DNA from: Gautieria morchelliformis
Lineage: Eukaryota; Basidiomycota; Agaricomycetes; Gomphales; Gomphaceae
Assembly (NCBI GenBank): GCA_015179125.1
Contig: WHVA01000484.1
Coordinates: 20,886-84,885 of the forward strand
Direction: 5' to 3'
Length of the DNA: 64,000 nucleotides
In this document: piece by piece, positions 32,416 through 43,631 of the stretch
Numbering within the stretch: position 1 is the stretch's first letter
Layout of the letters: each line of letters begins with the position of its first letter
Position numbers and translations under genes: made by a program
The notes under the pieces: generated by a model
Told to the model about the DNA's origin: nothing
The model's database searches: none
The model's input: only the letters and a program-made list of their open reading frames with translations

Positions 32416-33542
32416 TTTTTTTTTTTCAATTTGCTTCGACAATTTGTTACGGTCACGACGTATTATATCAGTTTAGTCTCATGTTGTATTCTATGGTTCT
32501 TCCTTATATATCTATGTCCCCGCATATATCTGGACTTCAGTGGCTTGCATTGTCATGGTTTCGTGATCTATGCAAGTTCTGGTCCACCGTCAGAGTCCTA
32601 CAGGACGCATACACCAGAAAATAACGTGATAATCAAATTCAATCAATAGAAATCATAAATATCTCGCCAAACACGTCAGGTAGAGCGGCGGGCGGGTGTC
32701 ACCTTTTAATGCTTCCTTGCCCGTCTGAGCACGACCAAGCATTGTATATGCGATACTATCATTACTTGACTGTTTTTCTAACTGCCCACCATTTGCATCT
32801 GACTGAGTGCTGACTGGGTGTATGGAGGGAGAGCTGAACCCTTGGCAGACGCGGGTAGCGGGATGGCAACTGTTACACATGTGGCCGGGACATATCTCGA
32901 AGGGCGGGTTGGGAAGGGCGTGATGCCCCGAGCTGGACTCTATGCGAGCTGAGCGAGGGAGCTAAAGCACTCGAATCAAGGGGCGAAGTCATAGGCGTGG
33001 AGCAAGAGATGAGAGTCAAAACATGGACGGACTAGGCGGATGCAAACAGTTGCGGACTGAAGGTGGCAAGTGCCACAGTTATTCTTCCGCCTGGGATTGG
33101 ACCGACTATATAATGCGAAATGGAGCGAGGGAGCGGCGGAGCCAAGGCGGAGCAGGCAGTAGGACAGTCTTGTGTGGGCGAAGTAGTTAGCCACTGATGG
33201 GATCTATTATGGGATATATCCGTGAGATTGTACTGCCTGTGGACAATGTATGTTCGATGGTGCATGAGAGAAACGAGGTCAGCTTAGGATCCGAGGATGC
33301 ATACACAAGCAGCCTGCTGCTGCTGCTGCTGCGTGCAGAGTCTGAGACTAGCGAAACAGATACTTCTATACACGTGTTTTCCCTAAATGAAAAGTATTCC
33401 GGATCAGGAAGTGGTCCAGGCCGACTCATCAGAAAATTTGGCCCAAGTCGTAGTCGTAGCACGGTAGTCCATCAATAAGGGCTTTGATTCAAGGGCTTTC
33501 CGCTGACTCAGAAACAATTGTGGTTAGTAATGCGCAATTGGC
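32416..33542. other. Cassette spacer, copy 4
   Basis: Homologous to 3401-4578 and 26167-27316, but with several deletions and a CTGCTGCTGCTGCTGC expansion near 33310. No gene supported. Confidence 0.5.
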
Positions 33543-33550
33543 TGACGTCA
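33543..33550. promoter_or_regulatory. TGACGTCA site before SDR copy 4
   Basis: Perfect CRE palindrome 96 bp before ATG 33646, in the same context (GGCTGACGTCATGC) as 27889. Confidence 0.45.
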
Positions 33551-33645
33551 TGCAGGAGAAGCATGACGAATATACTGCCCAATGGTAGCTAAAGCCAAAG
33601 CAAAGCAACATCGACTCTCTCCTCCACAACGTTAACCGTAACAAT

Positions 33646-34791
33646 ATGGCCGGTATTGCCCGTCGCTCTATCTTTGTCGTTGCAGGTATTGGAAACGGAT
33701 CAGGGACCGGTGCAGCATCTGCGTGAGTCCCATGTTGACATGATGGTTATCTCTCAGTGTAGTGAGAAACTTTTGTTATACCAGCCGTCTCTTCGCGGGT
33801 GCTGGTGAGTTGGCTAGCCGCACTCGACACCCGGTTATTCAGACGAAGCATGAACAGGGTACCATGTCGCGCTCATTGCACGTAACCCAGAGCACTTAAA
33901 GAAGACTGCGGACGAAATCAAATCAACGGGTTGTGAGGCGAGTGGAAACACTACTTAAGGTCGCAGCCATCTGGCCGTGCTCACATTGACCGGAAGGCTG
34001 CCTGGTTTCCCGTCAAAGCGTACACGCACGATGAGCTGCACAACGCGTTTGATGCAATCAAGAAACAGTGGCCTGACGCTGATATCCGTGTCGGACTTTT
34101 CAACGCTGTATCAGGCGTTTTCAAAGGCTTCTTGGAGACTACACCCGAAGAGATCCAGGAGTCAGTCGATGTGAATGTCGTCGGTGCTTTTGCTTTCGCA
34201 AGGGAGACCATTTTGGCTTTCAAGGACTTGCCGTGAGTGGTGATTGCCTAGTACATCCCTCTCATTTGTCACCTGTAAACAGGCTCACATCGGCTGGAAA
34301 GCGAGGCACGCTCCTTTTCACGGGTGCAACTGCAGCTTGGAGAGGGAATAAGATGACTTCGGCGTTTTCAGCGAGCAGGTTCGGAATTCGGGCTCTGACG
34401 CAGAGCTTGAACAAAGAGTTTGGGAAACAGGATATCCACGTATTAGTTCTATTGACATCCTCTTTCTAGCTAACACTTTCCCAGGTCGCTCACTCCATAA
34501 TTGACGGCCAAATTTTAACTGACCTACAGAAGGACCGCCACGACACAGAGTGGGTGCAAGACGAAGCTGTGAGGCTTGACCCCAAGAGCATTGCTAAAGT
34601 GAAGATCTCTTACCTTCTGAATCTGCATTTTTTGCTCACCATGGGTGCGCATCAGTCCTATATGTACCTTGTTAATCAGGATCGCTCTGCGTGGACATGG
34701 GAACTTGACTGTGAGTTCTTTTATTTGCGTTGAGTTGTTTTCTGCGGCTGAATAAGGATTTTCAGTGCGTCCCGCCCACGAGAGTTGGTAA
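33646..34791 (+). CDS. Short-chain dehydrogenase/reductase, cassette copy 4
   Basis: The most divergent and best-kept SDR. Exon 1 encodes MAGIARRSIFVVAGIGNGSGTG; a short exon ARLFAGAG and the next exon GYHVALIARNPEHLKK splice in frame, unlike copies 1 and 3. Further exons encode YTHDELHNAFDAIKK, GLFNAVSGVFKGF, VNVVGAFAF, TGATAAWRGN, SAFSASRFGIRAL, AHSIIDGQILTDL and WTWELD / LRPAHESW with TAA 34789-34791. The segment between CEASGNTT and the AAWFPVKAYTH frame (33950-34010) has an in-frame TAA unless an intron lies there; I could not place it. The usual YxxxK is FSASR here, so both catalytic Tyr and Lys are replaced, which argues against ordinary SDR chemistry. Confidence 0.55.
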
Positions 34792-35705
34792 AACAGATGG
34801 TGTATTGCACATTGTACATCACGAATTTCAAATCCGACTTACATCGGTCAAATTAAACATCAGGTCGTCATGGGTGTTCTACGTCGTTTCGCCTTAAGGT
34901 TTTGGAAGCTAGACACTGCATGATGCTCTGCAATATTTCGCAGCACGAGCACGATCACTTGGGTACTGTAATTGCACTACGCAAGCACCAAATTAGTGAG
35001 CGACTGCAGAACTCGCTTCGCAGAAATAGTTTGTGAGCACAACGCTTCCCAAAAGATTTACTAGATCATAGAATCATTTGTGTTTGTGTTGTAGGTGATT
35101 CTTAATGACATCACAAGGCTTCGAATGAGCTAGGCATCAGCTCTCAATTGGATATGATGGCGTTTAGTTATGAAAAACACCATTCATGTAAGTAATAAAA
35201 AGATTTGAATTTTTGCAAAGAATTGCTTACATACGTATCCGACAATTTACCGTAGTCAACCAAATACTGTAACATCCGGCTGTCCGTTTGTTACACACTT
35301 TTCCCATCTTTGGCCTTGGCTCTAACTCAACCAAAATAAGTCCGTAACCTCTAATCCCCTTGCTCTGCAACTGGAAAATCGTGGGAAAGGTGCAGGCACC
35401 AGGCACATGTAGATCCTTGTCTTTTTCTGGCTTGATTTGCACAACTCACGTTATGTGCCGAGTTTCCAAACTGTGTTATGCTCCAAGCTCCAGGGACAAT
35501 CCATTCACACAGGTGTGTCCTCTTCCCAAGGCTACGTCCCTTATCTTTTCGCTTTTGTTTTCCGTGTCCAAGACACTTTCCTACCGTTCTTGCACTTCCA
35601 ACTTATTCAGGTAGGCTTCTCTCTTCTTGTATCCTCGATGGCTTCTTACGCTTTATATATTTCCAGGCTATTCATTTTAGCGTTCTTCACCAGGTCGCTG
35701 CGCCC
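34792..35705. other. Unassigned segment after the last SDR
   Basis: No cassette homology is seen here apart from weak similarity up to about 34850. T/C-rich DNA near 35440-35640 has several acceptor-like CAG|G sites and could be the 5' part or introns of the ORF at 35706, but no exon model is compelling. Confidence 0.35.
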
Positions 35706-36128
35706 ATGTCTGCGGCTTCTGTCTTTTTACCTACGCATAGCCACCAAATACGGCCAATCCTTGTCGCCATTCGATTTATATCTTTTCAACCGGCTGTCCA
35801 CGATCTCGCGCATGCCCGCGTCTGCAATTTTCGTCACTGTGTCTACCTCCCTCCCCCGAACCCCCCTCCACTCCCAGCCCTTAGTATTGATGGACATACC
35901 TTGGTTGTATCGCCGCCGAAGCCGGTTGCATCGCCTATGAAAAGGAAAAATGTAAGGGATGGCCCATTGACGAGCCCTAAGAAACAGATGCATGTAAATG
36001 AAATAATGAAATGTTACAATGTTTACGATCCAAGGAGACTGCCGGTAACCGGCGCTTACTCTAGTTTATGTAATGCCCCCGGAATCGGTGCAATACCGCG
36101 CATTGCGCGAGGCCGAGGGGTCATGTGA
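35706..36128 (+). CDS. Hypothetical 140-residue protein
   Basis: ATG 35706 to TGA 36126-36128. The protein has a proline-rich middle (PPPNPPPLPALS), a basic stretch PMKRKNVRDGPLTSPKKQ that could be a nuclear-localisation-type signal, and a C-terminus ending RIARGRGVM. I do not recognise it. The frame is open further upstream, so the start may lie in an earlier exon. Confidence 0.3.
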   Translation: MSAASVFLPTHSHQIRPILVAIRFISFQPAVHDLAHARVCNFRHCVYLPPPNPPPLPALSIDGHTLVVSPPKPVASPMKRKNVRDGPLTSPKKQMHVNEIMKCYNVYDPRRLPVTGAYSSLCNAPGIGAIPRIARGRGVM

Positions 36129-36444
36129 CATCTACTTTTAATTGACTTTATACAGGTCTCGGTGTCTCTAGTGCCATTCATGCACATGCTCGACTCAATC
36201 CGTTGGAATTTCGACGTACAACTGTATTGGGACGTTAGATAATAAGGAGTGCATGCTGCCGCATTGCTTCTTTGAATATTTCTATCATGACTGGTGTCTC
36301 GGTTAGCAAGGTGCTTCTTTCCACACTCCCTATAACACTTCACAACCTTCGGCGTGGACAAAAGCACATGGGTATGGTCACAAGGTTTCTAGACCTAGAG
36401 ATGGCCGAGCAGTAAGGAGCCCCGCGTCCGTGAAATCCACCAGG

Positions 36445-36455
36445 CCTATATAAGT
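36445..36455 (+). promoter_or_regulatory. TATA box of the glycoside-hydrolase-like gene
   Basis: CCTATATAAG about 35-40 bp before ATG 36487. It is well placed for a core promoter with a short 5' UTR. Confidence 0.6.
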
Positions 36456-36486
36456 CTCCCATACCTTATGAGTCGTGCGCTGTGCA

Positions 36487-37806
36487 ATGGGCTCTTCGCT
36501 CAGCTTCTTCTTTTGCGCCTGGTTGGCCCTGCTTGCTGTGTATCCAGCATTAGGTGCTCAAGCCTTAGCTGTAGGACAGAACTGCTTTCCTTTCGGCTCT
36601 GCCCATCTTAATGGTCTCAAAAAGCCTGGGTTAAGCCGTGATGAATGGTGGTGCCCTTCTGATCTTCAGTATGGCTTCATGGGGTGAGTTTTGTGCTAAA
36701 GCGGATATGAATGTAGCTATTGACCGAAATCTCCTTTAGCTTCAGCTATCCCCTCGAAATGGACAACTGCAGTGATCCTAGCAACTCGCTCGCTAAGATG
36801 AATAAAGACTTCCAACGAATGAAATCAGAATTCGGGGCTACCATGGTGCGCATCTATGCGCCTCAGTGCAGAGATGAGTCTGTCTGGCGCAATCTTCTCC
36901 AGGCGGGCATAGCAAATAATATGTGAGACTGCCAACGTTGTGAGGAGTTGACATCTGAACAATGCACCATGCTTCCTATCCAGGGCGGTTCTGCCCCAAG
37001 TCTGGTGGGGATTCGAGGCCAACCAGAGCCTATGGAAACTGACGGCTGCCTCAATCAAATCCGTTCTCTCTGACCCGTCTATGGGTCCTGTCGCGCCCTA
37101 TGTCTTCCATTCTATCGCCTTCGGATCTGAGCCGATTGGTGACTCTGTCGACGGCGGCCCTACCCAGTTCACCGCAGATCTGAAGGCGTTCAAAGCTAGC
37201 GTAGAACGATTCGGCATACCCGTCACTATTTCGGAAGACTGGGATAGGCCTGGAATTATGAGTGGAACTAACTGGACAGGCCTGGGTCCCGTTGGACAGG
37301 AAATTGCGCCTGTGATTGATTTGGTTCATGCACACAGTATGGTAGACAATTTTCAGCGTCATTTTAGACTGAGCTTCTCGACAGTTATGCCCTACTACCA
37401 TGCGGACATCTTTCCGACTGTTCAAGAATCGACTATTTGGCCATATTTCGAGACTTATATACCATTTTTGCAACAAAATTTACCTGGGAAGCCCATCCTT
37501 ATATCACAGGTTTAGTATCGCTCTATTCAATGCCTCACCTTCCACGATATTCCTGACACCCTGCTTGAGTAGACACTCTGGTCAAGCATTCAAGGTGGCA
37601 GCCATGACCGTGGCTTTGGCAATCCAGCTGAGAACATTGGTAACTTCACATTATATTGGGACATTATCCAGAGCAAGTGCGCGTATTTCAAGGAACACAA
37701 GGTTGGATGGTTTGTGCACACATATGACGACTCGCAGGAGCCTGGGCTGGGCATGATAGATGATGCTGGACACACCAAGATGAATTTTCATCCGCCAGTT
37801 TGTTGA
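36487..37806 (+). CDS. Secreted glycoside-hydrolase-like protein (GH17-like TIM barrel)
   Basis: Predicted 379-residue extracellular or wall enzyme. Exons 36487-36683, 36740-36922, 36984-37509 and 37573-37806 splice at GT-AG introns of 56, 61 and 63 nt and give one continuous frame of 380 codons. Residues 1-24 form a signal peptide (SLSFFFCAWLALLAVYPALG). The mature part shows features of GH17-like clan members: FSYPLEMDNC, KDFQRMKSEFGATMVRIYAPQC, LPQVWWGF, HSIAFGSEPIGD (candidate acid/base Glu), GIPVTISEDWD, HAHSMVDNF, MPYYHAD and a late KVGWFVHTYDDSQEPGLGMIDD. A catalytic assignment is inference; activity on beta-1,3-glucan would be the first guess from the family. The first start ATG 36487 follows a TATA box. 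It is convergent with the P450 gene, 343 bp apart. Apparently intact, unlike its transposon neighbours. Confidence 0.75.
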
Positions 37807-38149
37807 GAAAATGTATCAATTGGGTTAGGTTCTGTGCCTTTGACTCGTTGGTACAGTGGGGTTTTGTATTGTTATTAACCTGCGCCAACATAGTTTGAAC
37901 AACCTACGTTCCATTTGCAGATGTGAACGGGAAGGGTGGAGACATTATATATCACGATCAGATTGCGGTACGTCGGCTTTTCCATGATCGGACGGATGAT
38001 TATTGTCTAGCCTCTCACGATCCGCTTTGGTGTTGACGCTTTTGAAGTGATTAGCGAATACGAGTGTAATTCATCAATGCGTGTGCGGGAGGAGTCATCG
38101 TGATACGACTGACGTATTTATCCAAGAATGATTCAGGCATGGCATGATA
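37807..38149. other. Convergent intergenic region
   Basis: 343 bp between the stop codons of the glycoside hydrolase (+) and P450 (-). No gene seen; it should hold both 3' UTRs and polyadenylation signals. Confidence 0.5.
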
Positions 38150-40318
38150 TCAATGGTCTACCTTGTCAAATATGAGGCTCTTTGCAGCCTCTGACCGGAT
38201 TTTAAATTCGCATTGGAAGGGTTCGGGATGTCTACAGACAGTTAGATGGTCATTCGGCTGGTGAAGGTCATAACCTACGACATAAATCCCGACGTGAAGG
38301 CGGCAAGGACGGGTATTTCTTTCCCACTTCCGTCCCGTGCAGGTGTAATGTCGAATACCTTGAGGATCGAAGCAACGGCGATGAAAATCGAGTTGTCAGC
38401 CATATATCGACCTGGACAAATTCTTCCTCGAAACATGGGTATTGCGTGTATATGATTTGTCGAGAGATCTCACCGCCTCCCGAACCCAAACGCGGCAATG
38501 GGATCCTTCACGCCCGGAACGAGGAAACGCTCAGGTATGAATTTGTCGGTATCTGGGCCATATGCCCGTTCGTCATGGAGCATGTACCTAAAGGCGGACA
38601 ATTTGTCAGGACCATTTTCCCTACAGGCAGGGAAATGTTCAACCAAGCGTTCCCAATTATGAGAGTCCCTTTGGGAATGAAGTAGTTTTTATATATGTCG
38701 ACCTGGGTAACGGCGTGTGCAAGACCCGTAGGGACCACTGGCTGCCATCGATGAAGCTCCTTACAGACCAACTCAATGTATGGAAGGTTTTCGCGGTCTC
38801 CAAACTGGGGCAGCCGATGCGGACCAATGACATTGTCCAGTTCCTCCTGGGCTTTACGCTGGACCTCTGGATAGAGCACCATAGCGAGGATAAATATATG
38901 GAGGGCGGAAACAGTCTGTGAAAGAGGAGTAAGTCATGCACGTCACCCGGTCTTAAAGCTCTATGGTTTTCACGGTATCAGAGCCAGCAGCATAAGCTGA
39001 CGAGCCTGCGCCCCGAATAACATCTTCTTCGCCAGCAGGCTTGTTGGTCATATACGACATATCTTCTAGGAATGCGGCCGTAAAAGACGGCGTAGCGGTT
39101 CCTTCTGCCTTGAGAGTATTAAATTTTAATCATGTAAGTTTGTGATCCCCGTGACAGTGAGCTCGCCACTTACAATGGCTCTCTTTACGGCCTGGAAGGG
39201 CGCCACTGACATATCTGTAGTCGCCCGGTGCCAAACGTTTGCCAACCTGCGAAAGTTTGCTCCAGGCATCCAGGCAGGAACATACTTTACTGTTGCGATA
39301 CAACGTCAGATATCAAAGACACGAGCAGAAACTCACATACACATTGGTATGGTATCCACGAGGAAAGTTCCAGCGTTCCCGGCTACAGTCATTCCATACA
39401 TAGCGCTCTCTGCAGTGGCAATATAATGGTCGTCTTTAGGCTGCACTTTGATGCCGTATATTATCTTTCAAAAGAGCACAGAGCCTTTATAAACAACTCT
39501 CGCATTTGGTCTGAGTGCGCACCTCCATAATTATGGCGCCAGCCGTATGGCGTAAATGTTCAACAAATTCTGTAGGCGTCTCATATAACCGCTGAAGCAG
39601 CTCCCTTGGGCAAGAACTACCATGAGCATATTGCATCAATGGAGAGGGACGAGAATAGCTTACTGCGTTCGTTGTGTCTGAATGGGGTGATATTCGGCGG
39701 AAGCAGTGGGATTAAATTTCTGATGGAAAACTCTGCGATGCCTCCGCCACCATTCGCCATATCGCATAAACCCGAAATGCCAGTCAAATCCTATTCTGGG
39801 AGATGCACATCGATCTCAGTGCACGAGTTTATAAGAATCACTGTACGTACAAATCGTTGAGCATCGGGAACTCGCACCTGTCGGAATATATCGACGACGC
39901 CTTCTCAAACAAGTCGTAGGCGACTTCCGCTGAGTTGACGAACACCATGCCTTTTCCAAAAACTTTAATATAAACTAGATCACCTGTCAGGGTATCAGAG
40001 ATGTTTTTCCATGTGCATTTATCGATATACAACAAACCATAGCTCTTGGCCCATTGCGAAAAGGTGTTCCATTCTTGTTCGCTAGGCATATCCGCCGCGT
40101 TTCCTATGATGAGTTTTCCAGGTGGTCCTGGGGGTAGACGTAATCCTAAAACACCCCATCGTAATGAAGTACAAGTAACAGAGGGGCCTTTTCAAATGCT
40201 TACCTTTAGGGACTCGAGATTCTGCCCACAGAGAACGAATTAACAACAGTAGCAAGGCAAAAGAACCCAACAGCAGGGCAGCATCCCAGGCTAGAGCTCC
40301 AGTTGTGACCATCAGCAT
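38150..40318 (-). CDS. Cytochrome P450 monooxygenase, 12 exons, intact
   Basis: Membrane-anchored heme monooxygenase; substrate unknown. Exons on the minus strand: 40318-40204, 40145-40038, 39983-39851, 39795-39664, 39604-39523, 39464-39341, 39289-39174, 39108-38974, 38915-38644, 38587-38474, 38422-38279 and 38231-38150. Introns are 47-65 nt, all GT-AG. The exons sum to 1557 nt, 518 residues plus TGA, with no frame break. Features in order: N-terminal anchor (ALLLGSFALLLLLIRSLW), hinge LRLPPGPPGK, SSIYSDR, FGFMRYGEWWRRHRRVFHQ (C-helix), HTAGAIIM, I-helix AAGSDTT, ExxR as ELHRW, PERF, and the heme loop FGFGRRICPGR whose Cys binds iron. One intron splits the heme loop within the second Arg codon. 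The sequence type is typical of the expanded P450s of wood- and litter-inhabiting Agaricomycetes. A partner reductase is not in this window. Confidence 0.93.
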
Positions 40319-40465
40319 GATATTGGGAAAATTTGGCTGGGGTGGTCAAACGTCCAACTAGAGGGTTGGCGTCCCATGTAGCATATTAATACCAAAACGT
40401 GACACAGTCGGATTTAGTAAGTAGCCTATCGCGATAGAAGTTCGAGGGCGCTCCGGGATCATTTA

Positions 40466-40905
40466 GACAACATGTGTCTTTTTTGCATTCACCCAGTACG
40501 TATAAGGAACGATCTCGAGGCCAAATGCAAATTAATCTAACAAGTCAGGTGGTTCTAAGTTTGCTGACGACTGTGATGATTGGTGTGAGGGGTCGAAGAC
40601 GTACCCAGCAGAGGAAGATATGACTCATTTATGTCCACCTACACGGCAACAGTCTACATACAATAAACTAGTGACTCAACGCGACAACTCACCTGCAGAA
40701 TTTGGGCACCATGCATGCATCTGCCTATTGTTCGAGAACCTCCCAGGCGGAAACGTGTCAACGGCCCGATAAGCTCCGATACCGTTTGACAGATCCCAAG
40801 CGGACAACTGGAGAACCACCCTTCAAATGAGGCCGCAATATGCAAGAATATAGGTCTTTTTGAGCGGACCGCGAACCGTGCACAGCTGCAGTAGGAGCTT
40901 GGAAC
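40466..40905. repeat. Detached copy of the cassette tail
   Basis: Homologous to 7421-7882 and 29209-29719 (GACAAC, TGTCT, TTTGCATTCAC at the start; CATGCATGCATCTGCC in the middle), but separated from the SDR at 34791 by 5.7 kb containing the hydrolase and P450 genes. Diverged by many small indels. Confidence 0.65.
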
Positions 40906-42029
40906 TTTCCTCCGATCCGGCATGCCCTGCAATCCAGCAGTGATCCACAGTAGAGGCGTTCAGTCCCGAGCTGAGAAGCAGCTTAACGACCAGCAGAGGT
41001 CACTGGTCGCACAAGCTCTTGTGGAACAAAGGGATAGTTCAAATGTTTTTGGTGGATGGTACCAGCGGCTTCAACAGCTCTCTGCCGACTTTGCCGGCAG
41101 TGGGGCAACCTGGTGCCGCCCGGCATCACTGGTGCTGACCATTTGAAGCACTCGCGCCCACTCCTACCCACCCTCGATCGGCACCACGCTGTTGCGCGTT
41201 GTCACACAACGCGCGTCAACACGTCCCATCGGATGTCGCCCGTACCCAACGCCAAGTGGCGGCCTTTGGTGCACCGTCGAGTTCCGCGAGAAACCTCATC
41301 ACCACTCGCTCCTCCTTTGACGTGAGCGCTTTCATTCACCATCCGGCGCTGAAATTCACCAGCTCGAGGCCTCCCTCACTGTACCCCGCTGTCCACTCAC
41401 GTGCCTATCTGAGCCCCACCCTGTTTCCTGTTGTCACACAACCCTTGGGATGGCTCTGACATGCCCCATCACCTGTCCATGCAGCACCCAATCATGGCCA
41501 TTGGTGCCCCGTCCTGTGGCATGAAGAGCAATGTGCATGTGCAGCTACATGTTCTTCCCCTGGGAATTGTCAATACTAACAGCTATTTGGAGTACACAAG
41601 GCAGAGTCTGAAATACATGCTGCCCAGTGCTGCCTGAAAATATTGAGCTGTATCTGTCCAACCATTGACGATTAAGAGGTGGAACTTGGTACACATTATA
41701 TACTGTCACATCCCTGTAATTAGAGTGTATATAGATGTTATAGTATATTTATAATTCCTTATTTTGGCCATGTAGAAGGCTGAAAAGGCTCTGAGCAGGC
41801 AAACAGACATGCACCTCCATCCCCTTCCATAACCAGTTGATTACAGGCTTGTTTTCTGCTTCAAACATTTATACATGTACATTACTATAACCTGACAATG
41901 TTATAGCCCTTATTGAAAGAATTTGAGGGCATAATGATGCATATAAGCGCAATTATTCAAATATTAAATAACTAATAATAAGCCAGGTTCTTTACATCAA
42001 ATGTTAGCTAATAAAGTCCATACTAGCTA
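40906..42029. other. Unassigned segment
   Basis: GC-rich at first (40930-41640), where short open frames on both strands have no recognisable motif. It then becomes A/T-rich (41640-42020). It could be leader DNA of the Gypsy gag that begins near 42030, but no LTR ends were found. Confidence 0.35.
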
Positions 42030-42633
42030 AAGCCCACGTGAAGCTGACCCACCCTGAACTATACGTGGGGGGATCAGACCTTGAAGAATTTGAGGTCTTT
42101 GTAGCAGCCATCTTGAGATGGCTCAAGATGAATTGCCTGCTAGGCCTGACCAGTGTAGACATGCAGGTTGGATACATAGGCACTTGCCTCACAGGCGAGG
42201 CCCAGGAATGGTTCCTTTGAAATGTGGAATGTTTCAATAGCCTGGTCTGTAACTGGACATTGGAAACAGTGATGGAGGGTCTGCAGAAGTGGGAATGTTT
42301 CAATGCCTGGTTTGTAACTGGACATTGGAAATGGTGATGGAGGGTCTGCAGAAGCGGTTCCTGCACATGCTAACATACTGCCATGCATTGAATATATTTG
42401 ACACAGTCATGCAAGGCATGAAGACCATTCAGGAGATGCTGAGTGACCTGACAAAATACGTGGCACGTATGATACAGCTGCCAGACAACTACATGTTCTG
42501 GAGACAGTTCATGTCAGCATTGTGTGAGACATTGTGCAATGAAGTCCTCAATAACAGCTACAACACAGAGTCAAGCTCAATTGAGCAACTCTATGAGACA
42601 GCCTGCATGATAGAGGAGGCATCCTGATATATC
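42030..42633 (+). pseudogene. Ty3/Gypsy gag fragment, left part
   Basis: Encodes a retrotransposon gag domain: LTHPELYVGGSDLEEFEVF, LRWLKMNCLLG, GYIGTCLTGEAQEWF, then MEGLQKRFLHMLTYCHALNIFDTVMQG, KTIQEMLSDLTKYVARMIQ and LYETACMIEEAS. A tandem duplication of roughly 75 bp (GGAATGTTTCAAT...GGGTCTGCAGAAG, about 42225-42355) and a stop break the frame. The same gag occurs at 49640-49877. A Copia element cuts it off at 42634; sequence at 47440 appears to continue it. Confidence 0.75.
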
Positions 42634-42952
42634 TGTAGATAGATGTACGCGCAGTAGTCTAAAGTATGAGAACTCAGTGAATGGGTGCTTCACTGAGTGC
42701 ATGTGTATATCTACCTAAAGTATGAGAACTATACACGATGATGAGCATGCTGTAGCCTCGAGCATAATACGAATACGTACCTCAGTGAATGGGTGCTTCA
42801 CTGAGGTACACCTAACTACGGGTCTGATCTATATACTTGCTTCGGTCATTCAAGACCGAAGCTATTATCATCCTTCCTATTCTGATTGTCCGGTCGCGCT
42901 GTGTGCGACCCTGCTGCGTTCTATGCATACCTGTCATATCCTAACTCCAACA
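42634..42952 (-). repeat. Copia 3' LTR with internal duplication
   Basis: 58 bp longer than the 5' LTR. Most of the excess is a 56-bp insertion near 42675-42730 that repeats AAAGTATGAGAACT and part of the CAGTGAATGGGTGCTTCACTG palindrome. Confidence 0.9.
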
Positions 42953-42959
42953 CCCCCCC

Positions 42960-43631
42960 TTAAGCCGAACGCAGCCCAATGAGGCCATTCAGATGTAGGA
43001 CCTTATGGTGCAGGAGGGCTTTGGTGAAGATGTCAGCAGCCATGTCTGCTGTTGGGACGTAGTCCACGTGAATGAGTCCGTCCCGGACAGCATGGCGTAT
43101 GAAATGGTATCGGATATCTACGTGCTTCGTGCGCGGGTGATACTCGTCGTTCTTTGTAATGGAAATGGCGGATATGTTGTTGAGATGGATGGTGATTGGC
43201 TTGGTCAGTGGCCTCGCGATGTCGGCCAGGAACATATGCAGCCATAAAGCCTCCTTCACCGCATGCGCTGTGGCGATGTACTCGGCTTCCATGGTCGACA
43301 GCGCGACGATCGCCTGCTTCTTCGAGCTCCAGGAGACGGCGCCTCCTCCTATCGTGAATACGTATCCGGAGATCGAGTGGCGGTGGTCCTGGGACGCCCA
43401 ATCCGCATCCGAGAATGCTTCCAGGCCTTTTGGTGACCCGCCGATGAGGAGGCACATGGCCATCGTCCCCTTCAAGTAGCAAAACACTCTCTTCATGGCT
43501 TCCCAGTGGGGTCTGCCAGGGTTTTGCATGGACTGGGCTAGAAAGGAGACTGCAAAGGAAATGTCCGGGCGCATGCCCAATGCGGCGTACATCAGGGAGC
43601 CTATCGCCTCCCTGTACGGTATGCCGCGCAT
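42960..43631 (-). pseudogene. Copia RNase H domain
   Basis: Continuous 223-codon frame in a different phase from the RT part. Motifs: EAIGSLMYAALGMRPDISFAV, the first catalytic Asp in FSDADWASQDH, the Glu in LSTMEAEYIA, HVDIRYHFIRH and ADIFTKAL. The usual catalytic DN(K/Q)SAI is HLNNISAI, so the third carboxylate is Asn. It ends beside the purine tract. Confidence 0.85.
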
